A stretch of DNA of 64,000 nt, from NCBI GenBank assembly GCA_029204225.1, contig CM055109.1, positions 39,357,886 to 39,421,885 of the forward strand, given 5' to 3'. Each line of letters begins with the position of its first letter. Position 1 is the first letter of the stretch. Source of the DNA: Diphasiastrum complanatum. Lineage: Eukaryota > Streptophyta > Lycopodiopsida > Lycopodiales > Lycopodiaceae. The notes beneath the pieces were generated by a model. The model was not told the origin of the DNA. It was given only the letters and a program-made list of their open reading frames with translations, and made no database searches. Shown one piece after another: positions 36,744-49,139 of the stretch. The position numbers were made by a program, and so were the translations under genes.

Positions 36744-38357
36744 ATGGCGCCATCAAGGAAGCCGTGCTCCTCAATCGACTCTGTGTTTCTATTCAACGAG
36801 ACAAATGATAATGGATTATGGGTGCCAAGAAAATATTCAAAAAACTCTTAAGTTTTGATGTATCCATTATCAAGAGGAGCATTTCGAAAAAGAAAAAGGT
36901 CAAAACTATCATTTCGATCTTATTGGAAGGCCAAAATTTTGGATTTCAAAAAATCATCAGGAGGAAAATCTATTTCTGAAATTCTAGTCCAACATGTACA
37001 TATGCATTCAGAGATATATGTGCAAGGATTCAATCGTCAGGATCACAAAAAAATCAACTGTGAGCATTGATATTTTTGATACTTAGATTTTTGTCATTCA
37101 TAAATATCTAATAGTAAACTTGCCAATCTGATCATTTTTCTCTTGCAGATTTATATACATCCAACATAAATGAATGGGAGTCGAGTGGATCTTTAGCAGG
37201 TGTGTTAGTTCACACTGCTATTGGACAACTGCAATATCGAGGTAGAACTACAAAAGATCTAGCTGATAGTGGGATTTTTTTTTATGAATCAATGTACATT
37301 TTTGATACAAAAGAAAAATCTAGACAAATAGTACCAATTCTATTACCTAGTTTTGAAAGTGATGAATAAATTACATCAGATGCTACAGTTTCAGAATCAT
37401 TTGGTTGCAAGATATATAACGATGTAAAAAAATCTTTAAAAATGAGCACGAGATAAAAAACAATCAGATTGAGTTGGTTTATTTTCTTAAATATATTTGT
37501 GGATTTTTTTTCAAGTGTCAATGTACACAAAACCCCAACAATGTTTGTATGCAAAAATTTATCAGATAGTTTATTATCTGAACTTATGGATAAAGGCTGG
37601 GACAAAAGATCAGATGGAGAAATAGAATGCAGAATTAAAATGTCTTCCATGTGCTTCCGTTATCAAATTGAAAAACAAACGTTGAGCTTATGCTTCCATT
37701 ATCAAAGCTGGAAAAAAATTAAAGGTAAATGGGTGTCACTCGATCAAGACTTGGACGCCAGTGGACATTCAAAACAAAAAAATATTAAAATTATATACAA
37801 TGATGTCGTTTTGACATGTGTTGAGATGGAAGAAGATTGGAGTCTAAACTATATCAGGCGGGAACTATTGTTCCTACAAGATGATGTACTTTCAGACTTC
37901 AAATTCATTTTCACTCGTAACTATAAACACTCAATCTTTTATGAATAGTTTCAAAGGAGGGCAGAGATCTTCTGCTGGAGAATTTTCAAGAGATCATGCA
38001 CTGGGGCACTATCTGAAGTTCTTCAAGAATAATGAGATAAGTGTTGCCCATTCAAAATTTCATCAACATGGTGAGACTATGATTATGTCAATCAAGACAC
38101 TGTCTCATTTTCTTGGAGGACATAATTTCAATAAGGTGCATAAAATAATTTTTGTAAAGAAAACTATTGCGGTTAAAATTTTAGGATATGGACCAGTGAA
38201 TTCCATGCTCAGATAATCTCATTTTGTATTTTATGCTGCTTACGTTGATCTGAGTAAGCATGAAAACTATGAGCTGTTGGATCCATACGAAAGAAAAAAA
38301 TTGTTGCATGATTTTAAGTTGCAACTTTCATTGGAGAAAGTATCAGAAGCAGAGTAG
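36744..38357 (+). pseudogene. unrecognised two-exon gene, plus member of a convergent pair
   Basis: ATG at 36744 (MAPSRKPCSSIDSVFLFNET) starts exon 1. It has one in-frame stop (36849), then MYPLSRGAFRKRKRSKLSFR up to 37059. An 89-bp intron (37060-37148) has a GTGAGC donor, a T-rich tract and a TTGCAG acceptor, and joining it keeps frame. Exon 2 runs YLYTSNINEWESSGSLAGVL, then two stops, then KLSDSLL-like text (ELMDKGWDKRSDGEIECRI), a shift near 37900, and MSIKTLSHFLGGHN, ending LQLSLEKVSEAE at 38357. I do not recognise the family. The clean splice sites argue for a once-real gene, probably transposon-borne. No membrane segment or known motif was seen. Confidence 0.5.
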
Positions 38358-38424
38358 ATACTACTGAATTGTACTTTGTAAATATTTTTATTTAATATAC
38401 AAAATTTTATTGTGTGTCTATAGC

Positions 38425-41191
38425 CTACTGGCTTGTATAAATTTGCATGCTTTTTGAAAATTTTTATAATCCATCGATTTTGTGTAATGACAAATTTGGA
38501 TTCTTCTATAAAACATTGGAAAAGTTGCAGTATATTTCTATTTTTTTGTGCTAGTCCCGCCATGTTGTGTACTTCTATGAAATGCCGCTCTTGCTTGCCA
38601 ATGAGATTTTTCCATTCCTTGCGATGACCATATGCTAAGGCTTCCACTATTTCTTGCAAAGAATGTCGAATGATGTCGTAATATGTGCGGCATGTCATAA
38701 AAATATAATCTAAATTAGTACCAAAAGTATCTAATTTAATTGCAGATATTTGTCTATCGTAGTGTAAAATCAAAGTCTTACTATATAATGTGTTATATGA
38801 TCAATACCCCATGCACTTTGAACTGCATCCACAAATTCACTGGTTGTTTTCTGTATCATTTGTACATCAGTATTTGAAATTTATCTTTTCTCAAGTATTT
38901 CACCATGTTGTCTAACTTTTTCCAAACTTCTACTTTGTGTATACGAGTAGAACCTTCTTCTTTGAAATCTTGAGTTGCTGCAATAATTTCTTTCCAAACC
39001 GTGTATTGAACCTTGGATTGTTTGCCAAAATAATTTGATAAAAATCTTCAAGCTTTGGATCCTCCAATGCTCGGCTTGCATGGAATAGTTCCTGTTTTAC
39101 TTGATAGCTTGTCATCTTTTTTTATTTTAACGTGGCCTTTATGTAAGTCTGCTTTGGACAACACATCCTCTAATCTGGAAATAGCTTCCTTCGTAGAGGC
39201 CTCTGGCTCGGAATTCCATGCAAGCAAAATGTGAAGATATATATTTTTTTCTATAATACGCACCTCCGCATGCAATGTAAAGATATGAACATTTCGTAGA
39301 GGAATTGGTAGTACAGGTTTCCAATTAGGATCTTCTCGATCTCTTGGTATTCCTGTACTCCTTGCCATGTCTTTTGTTGTTTTCATGCAGTACAAACAAG
39401 GGTGTTTAGAGTTAGCCCCATGAGATACATTGAACATAAATTTTAATGTGTTTAGATCTCCTGCTAAATGCCATTCAATATTGAAAGTGCCAATTTCAGG
39501 AATATTGAGTGAAACTCCCTCTATGTGATTTTTTTTATGGTGGTAGGATATGATGTTTCATTAAATATCCATGAGAGAATGCCATGGTCTTCTTTCATCA
39601 CCTATAAGAGAATACAAAAACGTGATTAGCCTCATAATATTAACACAGAGAAGATTTCTCAAATGAAATCCATATTCAAATAATTATCCCTATGTATTAT
39701 ACAAAGGAACTGTTATACCTGAAATGCTGCCAACCACCAGATATCATTTTCTGATTGAACACTGAAATTGAGGTCTTCTGAGTCTTCTGAATTTGAAAGT
39801 GCTCCATTCATGATTGTGAGACTGACTCTTTCTATTTTTGTCCTTTTATAATTTCAGACTCATCTAACTTGAGAACAACTATCAACTTGTTATTGACATT
39901 CTCATTTGTAATACCATAAAAATTTATGATGAATGTTAATAACTGATTAATGTCAATAAATAAATTGTTGAAATTGTTATAAGCTAGACTTTCTCCTTTC
40001 GAGCAATACACTTCATTGATATGAGATGGATTACCAACTATTGTCCGCATACCTTGGTTTAACATGTCCTTTTAAAAAAAAAAAAGATGAAACGGTCGTG
40101 GGATTGGAAACTTTTTAATATTTACCTGTGCAAATGCCTCCTTTATCATCTTAAACATTGTTGCATATGCTTCTCTACTGATGCTAGAAAAGCGCCCCCT
40201 GAAGCAATGTAGTGTCTAATATTTTTCCAGCTTAATCCATAATGCTATCAATAACTAAAGCCTTAATCTTTTTCATTTTGTTATTATTTAACATTGATTT
40301 CATAGATTTAGAAGCCAAGATAGAGCCTAGTGAGTTTCCAATTGAAATCTCATCGGCCAAATGGTCTTCAACAACCAATGCTGATCTGCATTGCAAACAT
40401 AATGTTCATGAAAATGTCAGTAGAAATTAGGACAGTCATAGTATTCATAGCAGTATATAATAAGCAAATCAACAAAAAGTTGAAATGAATAAATAACAAA
40501 ATTAGTGATTATGAATGAATCAAAAAGTTCAAGCAATATTCAATACCAAATAAGCTATAACTTACTTGAATGCACAGATTCATCTTTTTCTATGACCTTC
40601 TCTGGATGATAGATCACATATATCTTTGTTTACTAGTCTTTTCCTCTTGTTGCTTTGGACCTTTCTGTTGAGCACATCCATATCTTTAACAAGAGACAAA
40701 TATGAGATACGCATGGATTGAAATGCAATTTTTATCTCACCATTACTAGTTGTATAATGATGCAAAGAAGATTTCAACCTTTGGATTTCCTTCTTGGGCA
40801 TCTCATTTTCATCCAAACAAGTTTTCATCTTTCTAGACTTTTCTTTGCACTCCTTTGATATTTTCCTTGATTCCTCTTCCAAATAATGTATTCTTTGCAT
40901 TGAATGTGCATTCCCATAGAGCATCAAATTCTCACAGTAACCCAAAAGGCCATTTTCACCATGACACATATAGATTATTAACTGACTCACCGAATGAAAA
41001 CCTGGATGTTGCAATGAACACGGATCAATATGATACAATGTTCCTGATGACAATAAATCTACATGATTTAGCTTTTCTTCCCTATATCGGACCATATCAG
41101 AAGTTGACAATTTGGGTTGCTTTGAATCTCTTGTCCTGAGCGGAGTATATTCTGGTGACAGATCCACATGAAGATGATAAAGCTTTGTCAT
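38425..41191 (-). pseudogene. unrecognised four-exon gene, minus member of a convergent pair
   Basis: Exon A 41191-40566 (MTKLYHLHVDLSPEYTPLRT; charged coiled-coil-like stretch from about residue 100, LEEESRKISKECKEKSRKMK) ends at a GTAAGT donor. Exon B is 40386-40126 (EDHLADEISIGNSLGSILAS). A 57-bp intron follows, then exon C 40068-39719 (DMLNQGMRTIVGNPSHINEV ... NDIWWLAAFQ). Then a 117-bp intron and exon D from 39601 (VMKEDHGILSWIFNE ... EWHLAGDLNTLKFMFNVSHG, HPCLYC, KWKPVL-like PNWKPVLPIPLRNVHIFTLH, KVEVWKKLDNMVKYLRKDKF, then HSLQEIVEALAYGHRKEWKN). B-C and C-D joins keep frame. One stop and about three shifts break it. The GDL-T-KF...S-G-NSKHPCLYC layout resembles transposase-like proteins, but I cannot name a family. 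Confidence 0.5.
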
Positions 41192-42118
41192 CAGTACAAT
41201 AGTATAGTAATAAACAACACAATGACAATAACAAAGCTAGAGATGGTGCTAACAACTCTACTGGAGATAGAGATGACGCTAAACACTTGTTTCTGACCCT
41301 GTAGATAGAGATGGCGTAGGCTTTGTTTCAGAATTGTCACTCCTAATTCAAATTTTTGAGTGTTTCCAACTATTGGGAGGGAATATTTCAGCATTTTAAA
41401 AATTATATTCTAACTATGGTTAAGCACCAGTGAAGTTTGATGTAACTAAACTAAGGTGCATTCATTTACATGGAAAGTAGTGCGGGCAGATGTGTAAAGA
41501 AGATAGAAAATGATATTATAATTACTTTATAGTTATTTTTCTCTCTCCTACATGGCATTTCTTATAGAGCCCTCTTTGGGCCCATATTTTCTCTAATGCA
41601 AGTTCTTTCGAAGTTTGTAAACGCAGTTGTGATGTAGGTAGCAAATTATTCTAAGTTTAATTGTCACCTTAATACTTAGTGTAGCTATTGAAAAAAGTCT
41701 TATCTTCATGTGAATGTGTATGTTATTGCAAATATTATTATAATTTCTAGATTTAAATTGTAATAATAATTGTATGTTATCTCAATAAAAAAGTATGTTA
41801 TGTCTTTGAGTTACCTTCAAAATGCTCTAATATGTCTATAAAATGTAGTGGTTGAAGCAACTCTTATCACAACATGTACAAGTGTGGTGTTACAATAATA
41901 TTTCAATGTAACATCTTGCAACTACTGCAAAAAGCATATAATAATCAGCTTCAAAATCATAGTTACATTAAAACACATAGTTGAAATCGACAAGTTACAA
42001 GTTTGTTTGGTTAACTACAAAAAATTTGATTAGCGTTAGCTCACCAGATTGCACTATAACTGATTCAAAGAATTTACAATTTTAGAAAAATTCTTCGAAA
42101 GGGGGGCCTTTATAAGCC
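41192..42118. other. upstream flank of the minus gene
   Basis: AT-rich and without ORFs. It holds the second members of the short direct and inverted repeats described at 36035-36743 (41560-41597 and 41708-41790). Confidence 0.4.
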
Positions 42119-42232
42119 ATGTCCCAAAAATATTCCAAATTTTTTTTCTTGCCAAATGATTTATTTCGTTTGAAAGGCACTGTTAATGGACATGAAGTTA
42201 GTATTTTAGTGGATAGTGGATCTACTCATAAT
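42119..42232 (+). pseudogene. pol: gypsy protease fragment
   Basis: FRLKGTVNGHEVSILVDSGS followed by THN is the gypsy aspartic protease start (I-G-I-G--V-VLVDSGSTHNF). Homology stops at 42232, right after the active-site DSGS. No neighbouring gypsy pol on this strand was found. Confidence 0.7.
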
Positions 42233-42798
<566 letters not shown>

Positions 42799-43072
42799 TT
42801 GGGCTTCCTTCCCCACGATGTTGTTGGCGACTATTGCATGACTATAGAAAACGTCTGGCCTTTCTTCCTTATGCAAACCTTAGGATTTTTTTGCAATGTG
42901 TGCATGTGTAGTATTTGGGGTCTATGCTTTTGGCATGCATGGGTTTGCCTGTTAAGTTGAATCAGTGCATGATGAGTGTCAACAATTGGTAAAATTGCGG
43001 GACTATTTGTATCAATGCTTGTTGCATGCCGGTTGACCGAGGTTTTTTAAGTGCTTGATGTTGGTAACTTTA

Positions 43073-43184
43073 TGTTAAAAATTCACAATTCTAGCTTGAC
43101 TAGTTTTGGTCATATGACTTGTAAATAGTTAGATGGTCATGATGTGGCTTGTCACACGTGCCAAATAGCATAGGATTCCATTCA
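43073..43184 (+). repeat. 5' LTR of copia A, 112 bp
   Basis: Starts TGTTAAAAATTCACAATTC and ends AGGATTCCATTCA. It is identical base for base to 47843-47954, and four more bases (TAAG) match beyond the CA. No TATA box is obvious in so short an LTR. Confidence 0.88.
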
Positions 43185-43856
43185 TAAGATTGGTGTTGTG
43201 TGACTTCATTTGCAGGTGTTTAGGTGTCTAAAACCAGAGGCAAAGTTGAATTCAATTCACATTACCAAGATAGCAAGTTTTGCTTGCTCCAAGCATTGAT
43301 TTCTAAGCAAGTTTTGGAGGTGATTTCATAGAGGAGGCTTTCTAGCATTCAAGGAGACGGAAGATCAGAGTTTTGGGGACTCTTCAAGGCTGTTCTAAGG
43401 TGTAGTAGACACCTCCTAAAGTGATTTAGGTTCAGTCCAACCATTGCTTGACTTATGCACCAAATTAGATCCATTTTTCATCAATTTTGATCATTTTTTG
43501 CTTGTGATTGGATAGTAGATTGTGTTGCATCCTCATTAAGTTCCAGTTAGATCTTTTACAAGTGATTTTGGAAGTATATTAGGTTGCTGAAATTCACTCT
43601 TGATCGGATCATTTGGAAGCTTTAATGTTCTTTATAGAAAGAGGGGCAATTCTACTAGTATTGTCTACTTCAATCAAGCAAGTGCATTGTTTCTAGTATT
43701 CTATGATTTGATTTTGTTAGAGATCATTCTTAGATCTTTATAGGAAGTCTATTACTGATCTTTTCAGGTCCCTAAGAAGTGGGATAAGGTAGACCTTCAA
43801 TCAAATCAATAGAAGTAACCTTCATTTGTGTCAAGTCCTTGATTAGGAGACTAGAT
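43185..43856 (+). other. copia A 5' leader
   Basis: Untranslated stretch from the LTR to gag. The LTR is followed by TAAGATTGGTGTTGTGTGAC. Only TGGT is shared with the standard copia PBS, so the primer is unknown. Confidence 0.6.
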
Positions 43857-46800
43857 GGCATCTATAAATGCATATCTTTTGGATACTAATGGAAGGCTCA
43901 ACAAACCTAAACTAACTATTCCATATGGAAAGTTAGAATGGAATCTATCATGATCATGCAAGATCTAATGGAAATTGTAAATGGTAAGGAGGGTGAACCT
44001 ATTCATCCTCAAGAAAAAGCCAAATACATCAAGAGGTGCAATGTTGCACTACATTGCATAAAAATGAATAGTGCAAATGAACTCTTAAGAGAGGTAGGAG
44101 ATTGCACTTCAGCTCAAGATGCTTGGGAGACTTTGCAAAAGGTCTATGAATCCAAGAACCAAACTAGAATGTTAGCTTTGAAGAATCAAATCTATAGAAG
44201 CTATCAAAAGAAAGGAGAGAGTGCACATACTTTTGTCCTAAGAGTAAAGGAATTGAACAAAGAGCTAGCCTTTATAGGTGACCCTATCAAGGATGAAGAG
44301 CTTGTTCAACTCATATTGAATGGACTAAGCTTTGAATTTGACAATTTGGTTCAGGGATATGCAATTATGGGTAAGCTACCCATACTTGAAGAACTCCAAG
44401 GCACACTCATGGCCGAGGAATCAAGAAGGAGCCAAATGCAAGAGAGGATGGATAGGCTTTCCATCCAAGGTGGAGATGACCAAGCTCTCTTCACCAAAGG
44501 CAAAGGCAAGTCCAAAGGCAAAGGATCAACATTCAAGAAGTCTACAAAGCTTGAGGATCAAGAAGGACCCCCAAAGGCATCTCCATCAACCACCAAAGTC
44601 AAGAAGGACAAATCAAAGGTGAAGTGCTACTATTGTAGCAAGATGGGGCATTATGCCTCGGAATGCTTCAAGAGGAAGCAAGATCAAAGCCAAGCCAACA
44701 TGAGCAAAGAGGAGGAGGAGGAGAGTTCACATGAGGACTCTCTCATGATGTCCATATTTTCTTCAACAAGCTTCAAAGGAGAAGATCCTTGGTGGATTGA
44801 CTCGGGTGCTAGTTCACACATGACTAGTAAAAGGGAGTTTTTCTCTTCTCTCTTATCTTATGATGGACCTATAAAGTCTATCTATACAGCAAATGATGAA
44901 GCTTGTAAGATTGAAGGAGTTGGTAGCATTCCCCTTTGCTTAGGATCTTCCAAAAAGATCAACATAGAAGGTGTTTTGTACATTCCTACAATAACAAAGA
45001 ATCTACTAAGTGTTGGCCAAATGGTAGACAATGGTTTCAATGTTGACTTTGCTTCAAATGAATGTTTCATCAAGAAGAAGGGTAAGATAGTGGCTAAGGG
45101 CACTAGACTTGGCAAACTTTATAAGTTGGATGCATTTGTGGATACTAATGTTGTCATGTTGGCCGAGAAGAGCAAGATATCTACCTTTACTTTATGGCAC
45201 AAAAGACTTGGACATGTCAACTCGGGTTCCATGGAGGCTATGATCAAGGAGGAGTATGCTTTAGGCCTACCAAGGTTTATTGGGAAGGAAGACAAGGTTT
45301 GTGAAGCTTGTGCCTTATCCAAGGCACATAAGAAGGTGTTTCCTAACTCCATCACAAAGTCATCTCATCCTCTTGAACTCATACACTCGGATGTGCACAT
45401 TGCTAGCACCAAATCTAATGGAGGTTCATCCATGTTTTTAACCTTCATTGATGACTACTCAAGATATTGTTGGGTGTTCTTAATTTTCTTCAAGTCTCAA
45501 GTATTTGATACTTTTGTAAAGTTCAAGTTGTTTGTGGAAAAGCATCATAATCATAGCATCAAGATTCTTAGAAGTGACAATGGTGGAAAATTCATCTCCA
45601 ATGAGTTCAAGGCCTTTTGTGAGGAGGAAGGGATCAAGAAAGAGACTTCTTGTCCTTACACTCCTCAACAAAATGGAGTTGCTGAAAGAAGGAATAGAAC
45701 ATTATGTGAATGTTCTAAGGCTTTAAGATTAGATGCTTGTTTGCCCAAATCCTTTTGGGGTGAGTCTCTTGTATGTGCAAATTACTTGATGAATAGGGTG
45801 TCTTGCAAAGCAATTGAAGGCAAAACTCCTTATGAGATGTTGTATGGAAAGAAACCCAATCTTAATCACTTGAAAGTTTTTGGGTGTATATGTTATGTGC
45901 ATGTGCCATTGGAAACAAGAACCAAGGAGGATCCATCTTCCACAAGAGGGATCATGCTTGGATATGCAAGCTCAAGCAAGGGCTACAAAGTCTATCTCCC
46001 ATCCTTGAACAAATTTGTTGTTTCAAGGAATGTCATCTTTGATGAACATCATATGCATATGCTTGAAGAAGGCTCAAGTGCTCCAACAATCAAGAAGAAG
46101 ATGGCCGAGGAGCAAGATCTTGGTTTTGAGGAGGAGCTCATGGAGGAGCAAGCACCAAACCCACCTATCACACCAAGGAGATCTTCAAGGGCAAAAGTGG
46201 AGCCATCAAGGCTCACATATCAAGGAAAAGGACAGCAAGTTGAGGGTATCTCATCCACTTCTTATGCTTTATCTAGTTTTGAAGAACCGTCTAATGTTGA
46301 AGATGCATTGAACTCCAAAGAATGGTATAAAGCTATGTTGGATGAGTATGATGCCTTGATTGAGAATGAAACTTGGTTGCTTGTTGAGAGACCTCAAAGG
46401 AATGTAATAGGATGAAAGTGGGTCTTCAAGCTTAAGTTGAATGCAAATGGGAGTGTTAACAAACATAAAGCAAGATTAGTTGCAAAAGGTTATGCTCAAG
46501 AGAGAGGGATAGACTATGAGGAAACTTTTGCACCCGTGGCCAAGATGGTCACAATAAGACTAATCATTGCACTTGCATCACATTTTGGATGGATCCTATG
46601 TCAAATGAATGTCTCTAATGCTTTCTTGAATGGTTTTTTGGAAGAGGATATCTATATGGAGCAGCCACAAGGGTTCATCAAGCATGGAATGGAGAACAAA
46701 GTATGCCATCTCCAAAGAAGCATCTATGGCTTGAAGCAAGCCTCGAGATCTTGGAATTCAAGACTACATTGCTATCTTATTTCACTTTCTTTTGTTCAAA

Positions 46801-47828
46801 GTGAATATGATCCCACTCTTTACATTAAGTTTGATGATGTTGGTATTGTACTTTTACTCATTTATGTAGATGACATCATCATTAGTGAAAATAGTATTGA
46901 TGGTATTGAAAAAATCAAGATAGATCTATCCTTAGAGTTCAAGATGGTAGATCTAGGGTGTCTTCACTTCATCTTAGGCATAGAAGTACTTAGAGGGTCT
47001 GATTTTATCTTTATAAGTCAAGTAAACTATGCTCAAAGTCTTTTGAAGAAGTTTAAGATGGAAGTATGCAAAAGTGTTGACACACCAATGGAGCAAGATG
47101 TAAAAGTGCCAAATGAAGATGATGAAAGATCCTTCATGGACATCACTTTGTTTAGGCAACTTATAGGTTCCTTAATGTGGATCACTATAGCTAGACCAGA
47201 TCTTAGCTTTAGTGTATGTAGGTTGAGCCAATCCATGCAAAAGCCATTGAATATCCATTGGAAAAAGGCTAAGAGGATTCTAAGATACATCTCGGGTACA
47301 TTGGATTTTGGGATTCTATATAGAGGAGATGTGATTAACCTTCATGCATTTAGTGATTCAGATTTTGCAGGGGACAAGAGGGATAGGAAATCAACAAGTG
47401 CCTATTCAACTTTCATAGGAGAAGGTGTGGTTTCATGGCTTTCAAAAAAGCAAGAAACTATATCTCTATCTTCAACTGAGGCCGAGTACAAAGCTTTGAC
47501 AACCACTACAAAGGAGGTACTTTGGATCAAGAGATTATTGGTGGAACTAAAGATCATGGATTCAAATGAGGCACCAATCATCTACAATGACAATATATCA
47601 GCCCAACACCTTGCATCTAACCCAATCTTCCATGCAAGATCTAAGCACATTGAGATATGCCATCACTTTGTGAGAGAAATGGTGCAAGCCAAGGAGATTG
47701 CTTTGGAGCATGTTCCAAGCAATGAATGTGTAGCTGATCTACTTACTAAACCACTTCAAAAGACACCTTTTATGAAGTTCAGATCATCACTTGGAGTGAT
47801 TAGTAAAGCAATGATTGAACCAAGCTAG
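43857..47828 (+). pseudogene. gag-pol: copia A gag-pol polyprotein with one in-frame stop
   Basis: Gag starts MASINAYLLDTNGR at 43857; a shift near 43910 moves to the main frame (NYSIWKVRMESIMIMQD). That frame is open to 46412. Order: gag core; zinc knuckle CYYCSKMGHYASEC (about 44626); protease WWIDSGASSHMT (44791); integrase with HKRLGHVNSG, CEACALSKAH, FIDDYSRYCWVF, LRSDNGGKFISNEF and QQNGVAERRNRT. TGA at 46413-46415 follows QRNVIG exactly where RT begins (KWVFKLKLNANG). The same frame continues to 47828 with QMNVSNAFLNGFLEEDIYM, YVDDIIIS, RNase H blocks SDSDFAGDKRDRKST and SSTEAEYKAL. The first RT catalytic residue is Asn (QMN) where the family has Asp (QMD). So besides the stop, RT itself is probably inactive. 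Confidence 0.92.
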
Positions 47829-47842
47829 ATAGTGAGGAGGAG
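47829..47842 (+). other. polypurine tract of copia A
   Basis: TAGTGAGGAGGAG directly precedes the 3' LTR start. Confidence 0.75.
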
Positions 47843-47954
47843 TGTTAAAAATTCACAATTCTAGCTTGACTAGTTTTGGTCATATGACTTGTAAATAGTT
47901 AGATGGTCATGATGTGGCTTGTCACACGTGCCAAATAGCATAGGATTCCATTCA
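47843..47954 (+). repeat. 3' LTR of copia A, 112 bp
   Basis: Identical to the 5' LTR, then TAAGGATGTTCTC in the flank. Confidence 0.88.
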
Positions 47955-49139
47955 TAAGGATGTTCTCAAGTAGACCTAAGTGTTAGAACCTTTGGAATGA
48001 GTCCAAATTATGCTTAGATACAAGGGAGAAAAAATAGGAGCTATTTTTGGTAATTTTTGCATTGTTGAGGGATCTCCAAGATTCCAACCCTAACTTGGTA
48101 GGGATGAAAGATCCACCAAAATTAGCATTAGGGATAGGTTTAGGGCTACTCATACCTGCCCAAAACCGTGATGGATCATGTATATATAGGTGATGATATC
48201 TCACCAAAATCAATCAAGCAATTTCATGTTTTTTCTCTCATAATGGTGCAATTGCTCTCTATGTTCATAATTGTTTGAGTACTTGTGATTACTAATGATT
48301 ATAGGATTGAATGTAGGTCTGGTGTACAGTACTCAGACTGTGGGAGGCCGTACTTTCACACGTGTGAAGCCTTCTTCAAGGATTTGGGCCATTTAGTGAG
48401 GTTCAAGCATAGATTTTTGATGGATTTTGATGGTTCAACTTGTGCTAATCTTATGAAATCATAATCTATTGTTTCCCTCATCATTTCAAGTGTTTTAGGA
48501 TCCTTATTTGCTGTAATTTTTACACTTTAAAGTTTTGGAAAATTTAAGTTATTAGCACCCTGAAAGAGGAATTTCGGTTTCTTGGTGCTCGGTTATCAAT
48601 GCTATAACCTTGGATGTTGCTTCCCGAGTTTGGTAGGAGGAATTTGGTTTTTTCTTCTCCATGGGTAGTATGCATGTTTTAGGCTTTTTAACTTTGGTGT
48701 GTTACATCGATAGTTATTAGTAAGCCAATTTTTGTGGAACTTTTGTGCCGTTGTTTTTGTGTCAACATGTAATGATTGGTCTGAAATTTTTTTAAACCGA
48801 TCTTGACAAAATGATGGTAGTGGTATGGTTCTCAGACATGTACCTGTAAGAAATTCAATTTCTTGGTACTATGCTATTTAGCCACTTAACTCTGGAGTGG
48901 TACTCCCAGTAAATCAAGTTAAATGGTGTTTTTGGTTCTTCCTTTTTGACTTCGGTGTTGCACCAATAGGCTTATCCTAAATGATTTTGATCTTTAGGAT
49001 TGGGCAAGCTAAAGTTTTTGAAATACTTGTTAAAGTGAATAAATGGAATATAGGTCATAATATTTGGAGGTAGCTCTATATTTGATAATAATATCGAATT
49101 TAAAAAAAAAAAAAACCCGGATCCAAATTTTATGGATTT
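47955..49139. other. no gene seen; weak promoter-like signal
   Basis: A TATA-like TGTATATATAGG near 48179-48190 is followed by a T/C-rich stretch. ORFs carry no motifs. It may be an old LTR into which copia A inserted, but no partner was found. Confidence 0.3.

Larger units (their letters stand above)
43073..47954 (+). mobile_element. Ty1/copia family A element, near-complete and young
   Basis: Identical 112-bp TG...CA repeats at both ends, a purine tract before the 3' repeat, and a gag-pol frame of about 3.9 kb between them with few breaks. No matching 5-bp target duplication is visible (CTTTA before, TAAGG after). The sequence after the 5' LTR does not resemble the usual initiator-Met PBS. 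The gag fragment at 5730-6091 belongs to the same or a sister family. Confidence 0.85.
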
